Shown piece by piece: positions 23,241-32,681 of a stretch of 64,000 bases of DNA; position 1 is the stretch's first letter, and every line of letters begins with the position of its first letter. Made by a program: the position numbers and the translations under genes. Source of the DNA: Palaemon carinicauda. Its lineage: Eukaryota; Arthropoda; Malacostraca; Decapoda; Palaemonidae. The notes below the pieces were generated by a model that did not search any database, was not told the DNA's origin, and saw only the letters and a program-made list of their open reading frames with translations. The DNA is taken from the NCBI RefSeq assembly GCF_036898095.1, contig NC_090744.1:96393383-96457382 (forward strand), given 5' to 3'.

Positions 23241-23731
23241 GTGAGTACTTTGTTTTTTTTATGCCCACTTCTTACTTTACTGTGTGAGTGTTGCATCTTG
23301 TATTCATATGGAAAAATATTTTATTGTATTATTCATAAACTCATCATTTACATTATGAACTTACACAAGACAAGTGAACTACTTACTTATAAAAACAGAA
23401 TTTTAATAATAGAATTTATTATTTATACCTTCCTGAAGTTCATATTACCTCTGCTCGAAGCTGTGTTGACGTCTACCCCAAAATAAAAATTTAAGCTCCC
23501 TCCCCTTGTAAAATTCCCCCCCCCCCCCCTTCCGGTGGCTGAGGAAAACTAACTAGTCGATGATGCATGTGAGTGAACAACATTCCTCCATACACATAAA
23601 CACAACACTGCAACCACCGGCTGGTATAGATTTACGTTACACAAACCCAGGAAAGATTTGAGTTGCAATATGATTTATTAGCTCAAAATATAGTACTGAA
23701 AACTGATTTGAGTCACAGAGTGAAATAAAAA
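23241..23731. other. Intron start, with a 14-base C run
   Basis: Non-coding intron sequence up to element D. It includes an uninterrupted run of 14 C at 23516-23529. No gene seen. Confidence 0.6.
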
Positions 23732-23904
23732 TTTTCAATATTAAACTTAGCCGGTGATTATATAAGCTGCAGCTCTGCTGCCCGACAGAAAAACTCTACG
23801 TTCAAAATCCGCCAGCGATCGCTATGCAGGTAGGGGGTGTACTTCAACAGCGCCATCTGTCGAGCAGGTACTCAGTACTCAATGTAAACAGAACTCAATT
23901 TTCT
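23732..23904 (+). repeat. Left ITR of element D
   Basis: Begins TTTTCAATATTAAACTTAGC. It is the inverted counterpart of 28338-28536, apart from one substitution (CGATCGCTA versus its partner's TAGCGATTG) and a 2-base length difference. It contains CAACAGCGCCATCTGTC at 23845-23861. Confidence 0.9.
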
Positions 23905-24110
23905 CTCTGTCGTGCCACCGGCAAGACCTACTAAATTCGCTGTTGCTTACTGGATTGGTTTTCACATATTTTGGTGAAGTACACATTTCTAGTTTTGAGC
24001 TTTCGCTTTGCAGACGTTATCTTCAATACATCCTTGCATTCTTTTATTGATTTTGGATTATTTGTTGACGACTTTGGATAGATTTTGAATTTCCCTTTGA
24101 CTAATTCAAG

Positions 24111-25850
24111 ATGGCTGACCCTTCTCAAGTCCCTAAGTTCAGGAAATGTAATGCTAGGGACTGTTCAAGGCGTCTTCCGAAGGCCTCTATCGATCCTCAC
24201 ACCGTTTGTTCCAATTGTCGGGATAAGACCTGTCAATTGGAAGATCGATGTGAGGAATGCGTTGGGCTTTCGGAATTCGATTTCATCGAATTCCAGAAAT
24301 ACACACGTAGGCTAGAGAGAGATAGAGTCAGGAGAAGTTCATCTCGCTCCGTTGATTTTTCCTCTCCTCATGCCCCACAACCTATTCCTTCCCCTGTAGT
24401 GGTTGCTCCTGATCCCCCTTCTAGCACTCAACAACCTTCGATGGCAGATATGATGCGTGCCATCCAGGCTCTGGGTGAGAGAGTCGAGTCATTGGCGAGT
24501 GACCGTAACCAACTCATGGCAGACGTCAAGGAGTTGAAGTGTAAGAGTGCAGTGGGTAGTGACAAAGTGAGTGGTAGTGTTGTAGATAGTGTTGCGCTTG
24601 AGGGTTCGTCTGTTCGTGCCTGTCGTCCTCCCAGTCCGGGACCTCTTGCAAGCTCCCAAGCCCAGGGGAGAAGCAATGTCGTACGACCAAAGGGTTCGAG
24701 AGGCTTTAATCAGCGAACAGACGTTCCCTCCGTGGTTTCGGGCGTATCTAACCAAGATCGCCCCACCCACACGAAGACGAGAGAGCCCATTTATTCCTCG
24801 TCTGCGGAAGAGTTTTCTCAAAAGAAACCATGGACCAAGGTCTCGCGGCCTCTTAAGCGCAAGTCGGTCCCTTCCGCGCAAGTCCAACGGCCCAGTTGTA
24901 GCCACTGGGTCAGTTCGGACTCGCTGCAGTCTTCCGATGACTGCACACCTCCTAAGAGAGGCAAAGCGGTACCGCATCAGGCAGTAACACCGTCTGTTGC
25001 CGCACCTGCTATTGTAGACCCTAAGTGGTCTTTGCTGCAGACCATGCAGTCACAGTTAACGTCATTGATGCAGGACTTTCATGCGGAGAAGGTTGACGCT
25101 GCACCAACCTCTAGCCTACAACCACCCACGGTTGTGCGTCCAGTGGACGCTGAGGCTACCTTCTCCCGCACTCCAGCTGTGAGAGTCCCACCACCCATGC
25201 ATTCCAGTGTACCCTGCCAGCCGCATGTTGACGTTCAGCGACGCACGGAACCTTCCGTTGACGTTCGCGAGTTACAACAACAACCTAAGTTGTTTTGTTT
25301 TGACGCGGTGCGTCAACCTCCGCAACCCAGTGTGGTTACCACTACTAGCCCTGTGCTTTGGCCTAAGCACGGCTCCTCTTGTCTTTACGAAGCTGATGAG
25401 GAATATTGCCAAATTCCTGCATTTAGCGGATATCAGAGCCTCCCTCTATTTGGACGACTGGCTTCTAAGAGCTTCTTCCAGTCGTCGCTGTCTGGAGAAT
25501 CTAAAGTGGACTCTAGATCTGTCCAAGAAATTGGGTCTCCTGGTCAATATGGAAAAGTCCCAACTGGTCCCATCCCAAACTATAGTGTACTTAGGGATGG
25601 AGATTCACAGTCAAGCTTTTCGGGCTTTTCCGTCGGCCCCCAGAACAAGTCAAGCCCAAGGATGCATCCAGAACATGCTAAAGAAGGACCGATGTTCAGT
25701 CAGACAGTGGATGAGTCTGATAGGGACGCTTTCATCCCTGGAACAGTTCATTTCGTTAGGGAGACTGCACCTCTGTCCCCTTCAATTTCACCTAGCTGCT
25801 CACTGGAAAAAGGACAAGACGCTAGAAGCGGTCTCGATCCCCATTTCTGA
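24111..25850 (+). pseudogene. Truncated gag of element D fused to RT-region sequence
   Basis: Starts MADPSQVPKFRKCNARDCSR. It has the cysteine/histidine-rich N-terminus (Cys at residues 13, 18, 33, 36, 41, 47, 50; His 30), the SMADMMRAIQALGERVESLA coiled-coil-like segment near residue 105, and then proline-rich sequence. At about residue 413 the gag sequence ends at the deletion junction. The following roughly 165 residues read the RT gene in the wrong (recombinase) frame. The capsid-like middle and the R/G/K-rich C-terminus are missing, so it is unlikely to be a working Gag. Confidence 0.85.
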
Positions 25851-26790
25851 GAAGATGAAGTCATCACTGACTTGGTGGAAGGACAACATCAACCTCGGAG
25901 AGGGTCTGCCCCTGGCTGTTCAGACCCCCAACCACGTTCTCTTCTCGGACGCATCGGACACGGGCTGGGGTGCGACATTAGACGGTCGGGAATGCTCGGG
26001 AACTTGGAACTCGAATCAAAGAACGTTACATATCAACTGCAAGGAGCTACTGGCAGTTCATCTGGCCTTGAAAAGCTTCAAGTCCCTCCTTCTAGGCAAG
26101 GTGGTGGAGGTGAACTCAGACAACACCACGGCCTTGGCGTACATCTCCAAGCAAGGAGGGACCCATTCTATGACGTTGTACGTGATCGCAAGGGACCTCC
26201 TCACCTGGTCAAGAGATCTAAACCTTTCTCTAGTAACGAGGTTCATTCAAGGCAACATGAATGTCATGGCGGATTGCCTCAGTCGGAAGGGTCAAATCAT
26301 TCCAACAGAATGGACCCTACACAAGGATGTGTGCAAGAGACTATGGGCCACATGGGGCCAAGCTACCATAGATCTCTTTGCAACCTCGATGACCAAGAGG
26401 CTCCCAATTTATTGCTCGCCAATCCCGGACCCAGCAGCAGTTCATATAGATGCCTTTCTACTGGATTGGTCCCATCTAGACCTTTATGCATTCCCCCCGT
26501 TCAAGATTGTCAACAAGGTACTGCAGAAGTTCGCCTCTCACGAAGGGACAAGGTTGACGTTAGTTGCTCCCCTCTGGCCCGCGAGAGAATGGTTCACCGA
26601 GGTACTTCAATGGCTGGTGGCCGTTCCCAGAACTCTTCCTCTAAGAGTGGACCTTCTACGTCAGCCACACGTAAAGAAGGTACACCCAGGCCTCCACGCT
26701 CTTCGTCTGACTGCCTTCAGACTATCGAAAGACTCTCGAGAGCTAGAGGCTTTTCGAAGGAGGCAGCCAGGGCGATTGCTAGAGCAATAA
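25349..26790 (+). pseudogene. N-terminally truncated RT/RNase H of element D
   Basis: The reading frame is open from the deletion junction to 26790. It begins inside RT at LCFGLSTAPLVFTKLMRNIA, keeps the catalytic SLYLDDWLL, and continues into RNase H (LFSDASDTGWGATLDG, ELLAVHLALKSF, VNSDNTTALAY, ADCLSRKG) and the DLFATSMTKRLP ... YAFPPF block. The RT fingers and the first catalytic aspartate block are deleted, so RT is inactive; RNase H residues are present. Confidence 0.85.
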
Positions 26791-27782
26791 GGACATCCAC
26801 TCTTAGAGTCTACCAGTCGAAGTGGGAAGTCTTCCGAAACTGGTGCAAGTCGGTATCAGTATCCTCAACCAGTACCTCTGTAACCCAAATAGCTGACTTC
26901 CTATTATACCTGAGGAAGGAAAGATCTCTTTCAGCTCCCACGATCAAAGGTTACAGAAGCATGTTGGCAGCAGTCTTCCGTCACAGAGGCTTAGATCTTT
27001 CTAACAACAAAGATCTACAGGACCTCCTTAAGTCTTTTGAGACCTCGAAGGAGCGTCGTTTGGCTACACCGGGTTGGAATTTAGACGTGGTACTAAGATT
27101 CCTTATGTCAGAAAGGTTCGAGCCACTACAATCAGCCTCCTTTAAAGATCTCACTTTAAAGACTCTTTTCCTCGTTTGCTTAGCAACAGCTAAAAGAGTC
27201 AGTGAGATACACGCCTTCAGCAGGAACATCGGATTTTCATCTGAAACGGCTACATGTTCTTTACAGCTTGGTTTTCTAGCCAAAAACGAGCTACCTTCTC
27301 GTCCTTGGCCGAAATCGTTCGATATTCCAAGCCTTTCAAATTTGGTTGGAAATGAACTAGAAAGAGTCTTATGCCCTGTTAGAGCTCTTAAGTTCTATTT
27401 AAGACGAACTAAACCTTTACGAGGACAGTCAGAAGCTTTATGGTGTGCTATTAAGAAACCTTCTTTACCTATGTCAAAGAATGCAGTTTCCTATTATATC
27501 AGACTGTTGATACGAGAAGCTCATTCCCATCTGAATGAGGAAGACCATGCTTTGCTGAAGGTAAGGACACATGAAGTTAGAGCTGTCGCAACTTCAGTGG
27601 CCTTTAAACAAAATAGATCTCTGCAGAGTATAATGGACGCAACCTATTGGAGAAGCAAGTCAGTGTTCGCGTCTTTTTATCTTAAAGATGTCCAGTCTCT
27701 TTACGAGAACTGCTACACCCTGGGACCATTCGTAGCAGCGAGTGCAGTAGTGGGTGAGGGCTCAACCGCTACATTCCCCTAA
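25872..27782 (+). CDS. Tyrosine recombinase of element D
   Basis: Open frame overlapping the RT/RNase H frame, as in other DIRS elements; the recombinase domain itself starts near 26690. Visible are the SAM-like DNA-binding part (TSVTQIADFLLYLRKERSLS) and the catalytic block LATAKRVSEIHAFSRNIGF with the first Arg. RTHEVRAVATSVAFKQNRS supplies the HxxR pair, and SVFASFYLKDVQS carries the likely Tyr nucleophile. It would cut and join the circular DNA intermediate at insertion. No stops, so it may still be functional. The sequence is closest to copy E. Confidence 0.85.
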   Translation: MVEGQHQPRRGSAPGCSDPQPRSLLGRIGHGLGCDIRRSGMLGNLELESKNVTYQLQGATGSSSGLEKLQVPPSRQGGGGELRQHHGLGVHLQARRDPFYDVVRDRKGPPHLVKRSKPFSSNEVHSRQHECHGGLPQSEGSNHSNRMDPTQGCVQETMGHMGPSYHRSLCNLDDQEAPNLLLANPGPSSSSYRCLSTGLVPSRPLCIPPVQDCQQGTAEVRLSRRDKVDVSCSPLARERMVHRGTSMAGGRSQNSSSKSGPSTSATRKEGTPRPPRSSSDCLQTIERLSRARGFSKEAARAIARAIRTSTLRVYQSKWEVFRNWCKSVSVSSTSTSVTQIADFLLYLRKERSLSAPTIKGYRSMLAAVFRHRGLDLSNNKDLQDLLKSFETSKERRLATPGWNLDVVLRFLMSERFEPLQSASFKDLTLKTLFLVCLATAKRVSEIHAFSRNIGFSSETATCSLQLGFLAKNELPSRPWPKSFDIPSLSNLVGNELERVLCPVRALKFYLRRTKPLRGQSEALWCAIKKPSLPMSKNAVSYYIRLLIREAHSHLNEEDHALLKVRTHEVRAVATSVAFKQNRSLQSIMDATYWRSKSVFASFYLKDVQSLYENCYTLGPFVAASAVVGEGSTATFP

Positions 27783-28196
27783 TTCCATAACCTTTTTTAA
27801 TCTTTCTCTTGAAATGTTTTTTATTGTTGTTTTTTGGGTTGTCCGGAAGGCTAAGAAGCCTTTCGCATCCTGGTTGATTTGGCGGGTGGTCAAATTCTTT
27901 TCTTGAGAAGCGCCTAGATTAGAGGTTTTGATGAGGTCCTGTAGTATGGGTTGCAACCCTTGATACTTCAGCTCCTAGGAGTCGCTCAGCATCCTAAGAG
28001 GATCGCGAGGCTCAGTAAGGAAGACGTACTTATAAAAAGGCAGAGTAATTGTTCAAGTCGACTTCCTTACCAGGTACTTATTTATTTTCTGTTTGTTATT
28101 TTGAATAACTGCTAAAATGAAATACAAAATCCTTAGCTCATAATAATGTAAACAATTAATGCTGGTCTCTACCCACCCCCCTGGGTGTGAATCAGC

Positions 28197-28536
28197 TTAT
28201 ATAATCACCGGCTAAGTTTAATATTGAAAAATGTTATTTTTATTAATAAAATAAATTTTTGAATATACAGTACTTACCCGGTGATTATATATTAAAGGAC
28301 CCTCCCTTCCTCCCCAATAGAGACCCAGTGGACCGAGGAGAAAATTGAGTTCTGTGTTTACATTGAGTACTGAGTACCTGCTCGACAGATGGCGCTGTTG
28401 AAGTACACCCCCTACCTGCATAGCGATTGCTGGCGGATTTTGAACGTAGAGTTTTTCTGTCGGGCAGCAGAGCTGCAGCTTATATAATCACCGGGTAAGT
28501 ATATTCAAAAATTTATTTTATTAATAAAAATAACAT
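28197..28536 (+). repeat. ICR and right ITR of element D
   Basis: The ICR at about 28197-28290 pairs with both termini. The right ITR runs from 28338 to the end at TAACAT, with GACAGATGGCGCTGTTG at 28384-28400. Confidence 0.9.
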
Positions 28537-28541
28537 AATTC

Positions 28542-28819
28542 TTTTCTGGGCTCGAACCTGTGCCGCCCAGTGAATAAGCTCCATTTAGCACTTATTCTTA
28601 GGTAATTTACTGCTAAATATACCAGAGAAAAAATGTAAAGGAGTGCTAGGTTAACTAGCTCGCTCACCTATTGGTGTCGGTATAAAATTGGGCGTATATT
28701 CCAGAGGTCCCGCACTATTTAGATTAATCCACGACAGGGAACCCCAATAGAGGAGAGCCGTTCAACCTCACTCGGTACTACTACAATGCATCCGCTCAGA
28801 ACCCAACTCCTTTTAGCAC
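28542..28819 (+). repeat. Left ITR of element C
   Basis: Inverted counterpart of 35912-36213. The match runs base for base from the GCCGCCCAGTGAATAAGCTC region through GAACCCAACTCCTT. Only the outermost bases differ between left and right, as expected for split DIRS ITRs. Confidence 0.9.
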
Positions 28820-29932
28820 GACGAGTAAAGTAACCCGCATTTTTGTGGTGCTCTCGAATTTTGGTTATTTTCTAGTGAATTATGGCTTCTTCGTCGGTTT
28901 CCCAGGAGACACCGTCTAAGTTAAGTACCAAGCTGGGTTTTACTGTGTTTTGAGCAACCTAGATCGTTTAATATTTATATTATAGGAGTTTATTCTCTTC
29001 GTTCATACCGATCTTGCTTGATTTCACTACAGTTGGTACTCCTGTTTTTGAGAGCTTTTAATTTTCACTTGCGGTGTTACTATGTGTATTATTTTTATTA
29101 TCAAATATTATTTGTTATTGTGAATATTCATTATTTAGCGTTTAGAATCCTCGTGGTTCAATTTTTGGGCCGATATCATTTACGTATCGCTATGGCTGCC
29201 GACCTTCTTGCTAAGGCGGCAATGTTATTTTTAGCCATCAGGTGTGTCTTTTGTGATTTAATTATTTATGTTGCATGCCTTGCCCAAAAATTTTCTATGT
29301 GTTTATTCATATTTAACGCTATTATTATTATTATAATGAATATTTGTGCCATTACTCCGTTTGATCTGTCTGGTTGGGGATCGTCAGTTGGTAGCCCTGC
29401 TGCCTCGTATCACGTGATCCTCCCCCACGCTCCCCCTCTAGCTAGGTGGGAGGCTAGGCTTCTCCCCCCTCCACTAAGGGACCGTTGCCTTCCCTCCTTT
29501 TAGAGGGGGTAGTTAAGTGTTTATGGACTTTGTCCTCCGGGTGGCCCGGCGGTTTCGTCTCTGTCTAGTCTGGTTGGCCACCGGTCAACAGAGTTGGATC
29601 CCGGTGCACCCTATTTTATATTCACTTTTCATTCTGGCTTATGTTATACGAAACCCTCCGGGTTCGATTGGCAGTTCTTAGCTACAGTTCCGCCCCCCTA
29701 TTATTTTATAACATTTCCTATGATGATTATATATGACAGATCACTACCCCGGAGTCCCTAAAGGAATTGGTATTGAATATACCTTTATTTCCCGGCCCGG
29801 GGTCTACCCCGCCCCGGGAAATCAGACACCATGTGTCTTAATTCCTTGTTATTGCATCCTTTTTTATGCTCCCGGCTTGACCGGAATGGATGGCTATACT
29901 TTAGTTTCAAGTTAGACTTATGTTTAGGCCCG
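28820..29932 (+). other. 5' leader of element C
   Basis: No supported gene. It probably contains the promoter and 5' UTR. It has several GC-rich hairpins (for example CCGGGG/CCCCGG arms around 29794-29818). A short frame from 29018 to 29503 and ATGs at 28879 and 29191 are present. A 5' UTR intron is possible because a pyrimidine tract and TATAG directly precede the gag ATG, but no donor stands out. Confidence 0.45.
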
Positions 29933-30299
29933 GGACCTCCGGTCCCGCCCCTATGTAAGAATATTACAGTTAAGCTCTAACCTTGCGTTAGACCTATGTT
30001 AGGCCCGGGTCCTCCGGACCCGCCCCTACTTAAAAAAAAAAAAAATAATAATAATAATAATAATAATAACAGTTAAGCTCTAATCTTGTGTTAGACCTAT
30101 GTTAGGCCCGGGTCCTCCGGACCCGCCCCTACTTAAAGAATAGTACAGTTAAGCTCTATTCTTGTGTTAGACCTATGTTAGGGCCGGGTCCGGAGGACCC
30201 GGCCCTACTTAAAGAATAGAACAGTTAAGCTCTAATCTTGTGTTAGACCTATGTTAGGCTCGGGTCCTCCGGACCCGCCCCTATTTAAGAGAATTACAG
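29933..30299 (+). repeat. Tandem hairpin repeat array in the leader of element C
   Basis: Five tandem units begin at about 29933, 29999, 30102, 30178 and 30254, with a basic period of about 76 bases; unit 2 is lengthened by an A run and TAA repeats. Each unit starts TTAGG and contains a hairpin such as CGGGTCC-TCC-GGACCCG, then ACAGTTAAGCTCTAATCTTG. Unit 1 has swapped both stem partners (GGGACC with GGTCCC). Unit 4 has the loop as GGA instead of TCC. The location just upstream of gag suggests a role in RNA structure, translation or replication. Confidence 0.85.
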
Positions 30300-30325
30300 T
30301 TTCTCATATACTATTCTTTTTATAG

Positions 30326-30496
30326 ATGGTGCATTGTCTGACGCCGGCCTGTGCAGCTGTTCTGCACCAGCCTTGTGGCCACTCCGTCTGCCGATCTCAC
30401 GCCCCTTGTGGGGTTCAACTGGAAGACGTTGTGGTATGGCACCCGGATAACTGTGTGATTTGCTTCGACCTTATCACTACCCTTGGATCTGACTCG
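30326..30496 (+). CDS. Gag exon 1 of element C, zinc-finger-like
   Basis: 57 codons from an ATG right after TTCTTTTTATAG. The peptide is rich in Cys and His (MVHCLTPACAAVLHQPCGHS, then CRSHAPC, then WHPDNCVICFD), consistent with a zinc-binding N-terminal module analogous to the Cys-rich start of family-1 gag. It ends TCG before GTGAGT. A 112-base intron to TATTTCAG at 30608 joins it in phase 0 to exon 2; reading on through the intron adds only about 20 codons before a stop. Confidence 0.78.
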
Positions 30497-30608
30497 GTGA
30501 GTCCCGTTGGCTATATTGCCTTCTTATTTTATTTACTATTAGTAAGATATATATGGTCTTGAAGGACCATTGGGAGTCTCCCTTTTATAATTCCCACTAT
30601 TATTTCAG

Positions 30609-32681
30609 GCATCCCCGGAGCAAAAGTCTGCGGCTCGGGCCACACTGAAGGTGTGGGTTGGTGGGTTTGCCCGGAATGTGAAGTCTAAGCGGCCGTACGT
30701 CCTATCTGAGGACTACTGCACCATGGTTTACCCCAACGCCAAGTCTTCAGCTGCTGTGGCTAGGCATGTGGCAGCTCCCATCATTGCCCACATTGATGCC
30801 ACTATAACGGGTCTCATCGACCCAGAGCAAGATCCATCGGACGCCCCCGGAGGTCTGGAGGATAATGTTGCCTCCATGAACCTGGACGTCGAACCAATGT
30901 TGCTAGACGAGCCGGATACAGGTAGGGTGGTAAGTGAGGCAGGTGTGTCCGGCGCTGAGATTCCTATCCTCAGCCCCGCTCTTTCTTCTTCTGATCGCTC
31001 TTCTTTTCTTGGATTTTCTGGGGACCGTAATTCGTCTCAACGTTCATACCCGGTTCCCCCTAAGGATAAGTCTACTTCAAGGACCTTACCCAAAGCCCGC
31101 AAGCCTCACAAGACTTCTCATGGCTCTAAACATTGTACGAACCCGTCTTCAAAGACCTCTGGTTCCTCCTCTAAGTCTCACGACCCGGGAGTTCCTTCCG
31201 CCCCTCCTGCTGCTAGCCCGGGCCTTTCCGAATCAGCCATGCTTCGCATCGTGTCGGAGATGCAGGCAAAGTTGGTTTCGGAGATGCAGTCGAGGATGGA
31301 CTCGATGTTCTCTAACTTCGGTCAGAGAATTGGGGCTTTAGAGCAAGGAGCTCCGGAGAGAGTCCAAAGCTCTCTCATCCCGGATGCCTCTAAGCTCCCG
31401 CCGTTTGCCAAGAACAACCCCTGGCGGATGGCTCTTCATTCCCCGTTCTCAGACGGAATGTTGACTCTGGAGGGCCTTGGCACTCGTCCTCTAGAGGACT
31501 TTGAATTCTTTCCTCCTGGTCTGGCATTTCCATTTCATGGTTATGCCAGACTTACCGAGGAAGCTTTAGTTCGATTAGACAAGGTCCCCAAAGAGACGGT
31601 CATCTTCCCGAAGGAGCAAGCCCAATCTGTTTGGGCCAGATTTTTGAATGACATCGGCTGCACTAACACCATGCTGACGCCTTATAAAAGCTCCTTTACG
31701 ATGTTCTTAATGGACAAGAACACCTTGACTCCATGCGTCAATAAGGTGGCAGAGCTTGCCTTTCAATATGCTTTGGAGGAGAAGCCCTTGCCTCCCATCC
31801 GAGAGGTGGATCCAATCTCCCTCCTTCTTCCCTCAGGTATTGAGTGTTGGGACAACGTCCATACCACCTTTACCTCCGGCAAGCTTGCAGCAGACTGTGC
31901 CTCAGTCTTGTTTAGTGAGAAGCTTCCCCGTCTCCCGGAATCCCTCATTAAACAGGAATATGATTCCCGCCTACGTGTGGGCCGTACTCTAAACCTGGCC
32001 ACATCCACGGAGTCGATAGCCTTGACTTACGATACGGAGAGTATTTTTAAGTCTCTCAACAAGGCTACGTTACAGTCTTTATATTATGACTTATATGACT
32101 TCGCTACTGCTAAACGCAGATGTCGCAAGCATGTCCTAGCTGAGGCGACGATTAGGCATGAACCTAATAAACTTATCCGGTCCTCCTGTTGGGGTTCAAA
32201 TCTCTTCCCCGAGGATCTCGTAGAGGAAGTCTTGGCGGAGGCCACTAGGGTTAATCAGAGCCTTAAAGCCCGTTGGGGTTTGACCCCTAAACGCAAGTAT
32301 GACCCCGCAAATTATCAAGCCCGGGGTAGGAAGAAGCTTAGACCATATACCTCCACCCAGTTCAGGCAACAACAGAGTGCTTCATCCAACTTCCGGCTGC
32401 CTCTTCCTCCATCTTCTGTTGTCCCTGCACAGCCTTCCACCTCTCGGGCTCCTTCGGATGACTATGTCACCGTTCTGCTACCTAAGAGCCAGCTTTCTGG
32501 TGCCTCCGCCACTTCCCCTGCCTTTAACCAGTCTTACGAGGCTCATAGCTCTTCCCAGAGTTATGGTAGAGGTAGAGGCTACCACCGTGGCTCTAACCAG
32601 AACAAAGGCAGGGGAAGAGCCTTTCGCAGAGGAAAGAACTTCCGAGGCGGACGTGGAGGCAACTCCTCAAACCAATACTGA
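30609..32681 (+). CDS. Gag exon 2 of element C
   Basis: 690 codons open from the acceptor. Early residues (KVWVGGFARNVKSKRPYVLS) are followed by a serine/proline-rich linker. A possible coiled coil comes next (LRIVSEMQAKLVSEMQSRMD), then a conserved middle (LPPFAKNNPWRMALHSPFSD; LAFPFHGYARLTEEAL) likely to be the capsid part. The C-terminus is rich in Gly, Arg and Ser (YGRGRGYHRGSNQNKGRGR), suggesting RNA binding. It overlaps the start of the RT frame, which lies in the +1 phase relative to it. Confidence 0.82.
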   Translation, partial: ASPEQKSAARATLKVWVGGFARNVKSKRPYVLSEDYCTMVYPNAKSSAAVARHVAAPIIAHIDATITGLIDPEQDPSDAPGGLEDNVASMNLDVEPMLLDEPDTGRVVSEAGVSGAEIPILSPALSSSDRSSFLGFSGDRNSSQRSYPVPPKDKSTSRTLPKARKPHKTSHGSKHCTNPSSKTSGSSSKSHDPGVPSAPPAASPGLSESAMLRIVSEMQAKLVSEMQSRMDSMFSNFGQRIGALEQGAPERVQSSLIPDASKLPPFAKNNPWRMALHSPFSDGMLTLEGLGTRPLEDFEFFPPGLAFPFHGYARLTEEALVRLDKVPKETVIFPKEQAQSVWARFLNDIGCTNTMLTPYKSSFTMFLMDKNTLTPCVNKVAELAFQYALEEKPLPPIREVDPISLLLPSGIECWDNVHTTFTSGKLAADCASVLFSEKLPRLPESLIKQEYDSRLRVGRTLNLATSTESIALTYDTESIFKSLNKATLQSLYYDLYDFATAKRRCRKHVLAEATIRHEPNKLIRSSCWGSNLFPEDLVEEVLAEATRVNQSLKARWGLTPKRKYDPANYQARGRKKLRPYTSTQFRQQQSASSNFRLPLPPSSVVPAQPSTSRAPSDDYVTVLLPKSQLSGASATSPAFNQSYEAHSSSQSYGRGRGYHRGSNQNKGRGRAFRRGKNFRGGRGGNSSNQY

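Larger units (their letters stand above)
23732..28536 (+). mobile_element. DIRS family-1 element D, internal deletion derivative
   Basis: A 4.8-kb copy with both ITRs and an ICR. Compared with E it lacks about 1.7 kb: at about 25349 the gag sequence jumps into the middle of RT. The rest of RT, RNase H and the recombinase remain open. The N-terminal gag is nearly the same as in F, whereas the recombinase is nearly the same as in E, so D is a mosaic. It ends about 5 bp before element C begins. Confidence 0.93.

Noticed and set aside
24489..24977. 162-codon antisense frame in gag of element D
   Set aside because: Shadow frame with low-complexity translation; broken in related copies.
29018..29503. 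161-codon frame in the leader of element C
   Set aside because: Hydrophobic, AT-driven start and low-complexity end, no recognisable domain, and it does not join gag in phase.
29933..30299. CRISPR-like spaced repeats
   Set aside because: Units are contiguous tandem repeats within a eukaryotic retroelement, without spacers or cas genes.
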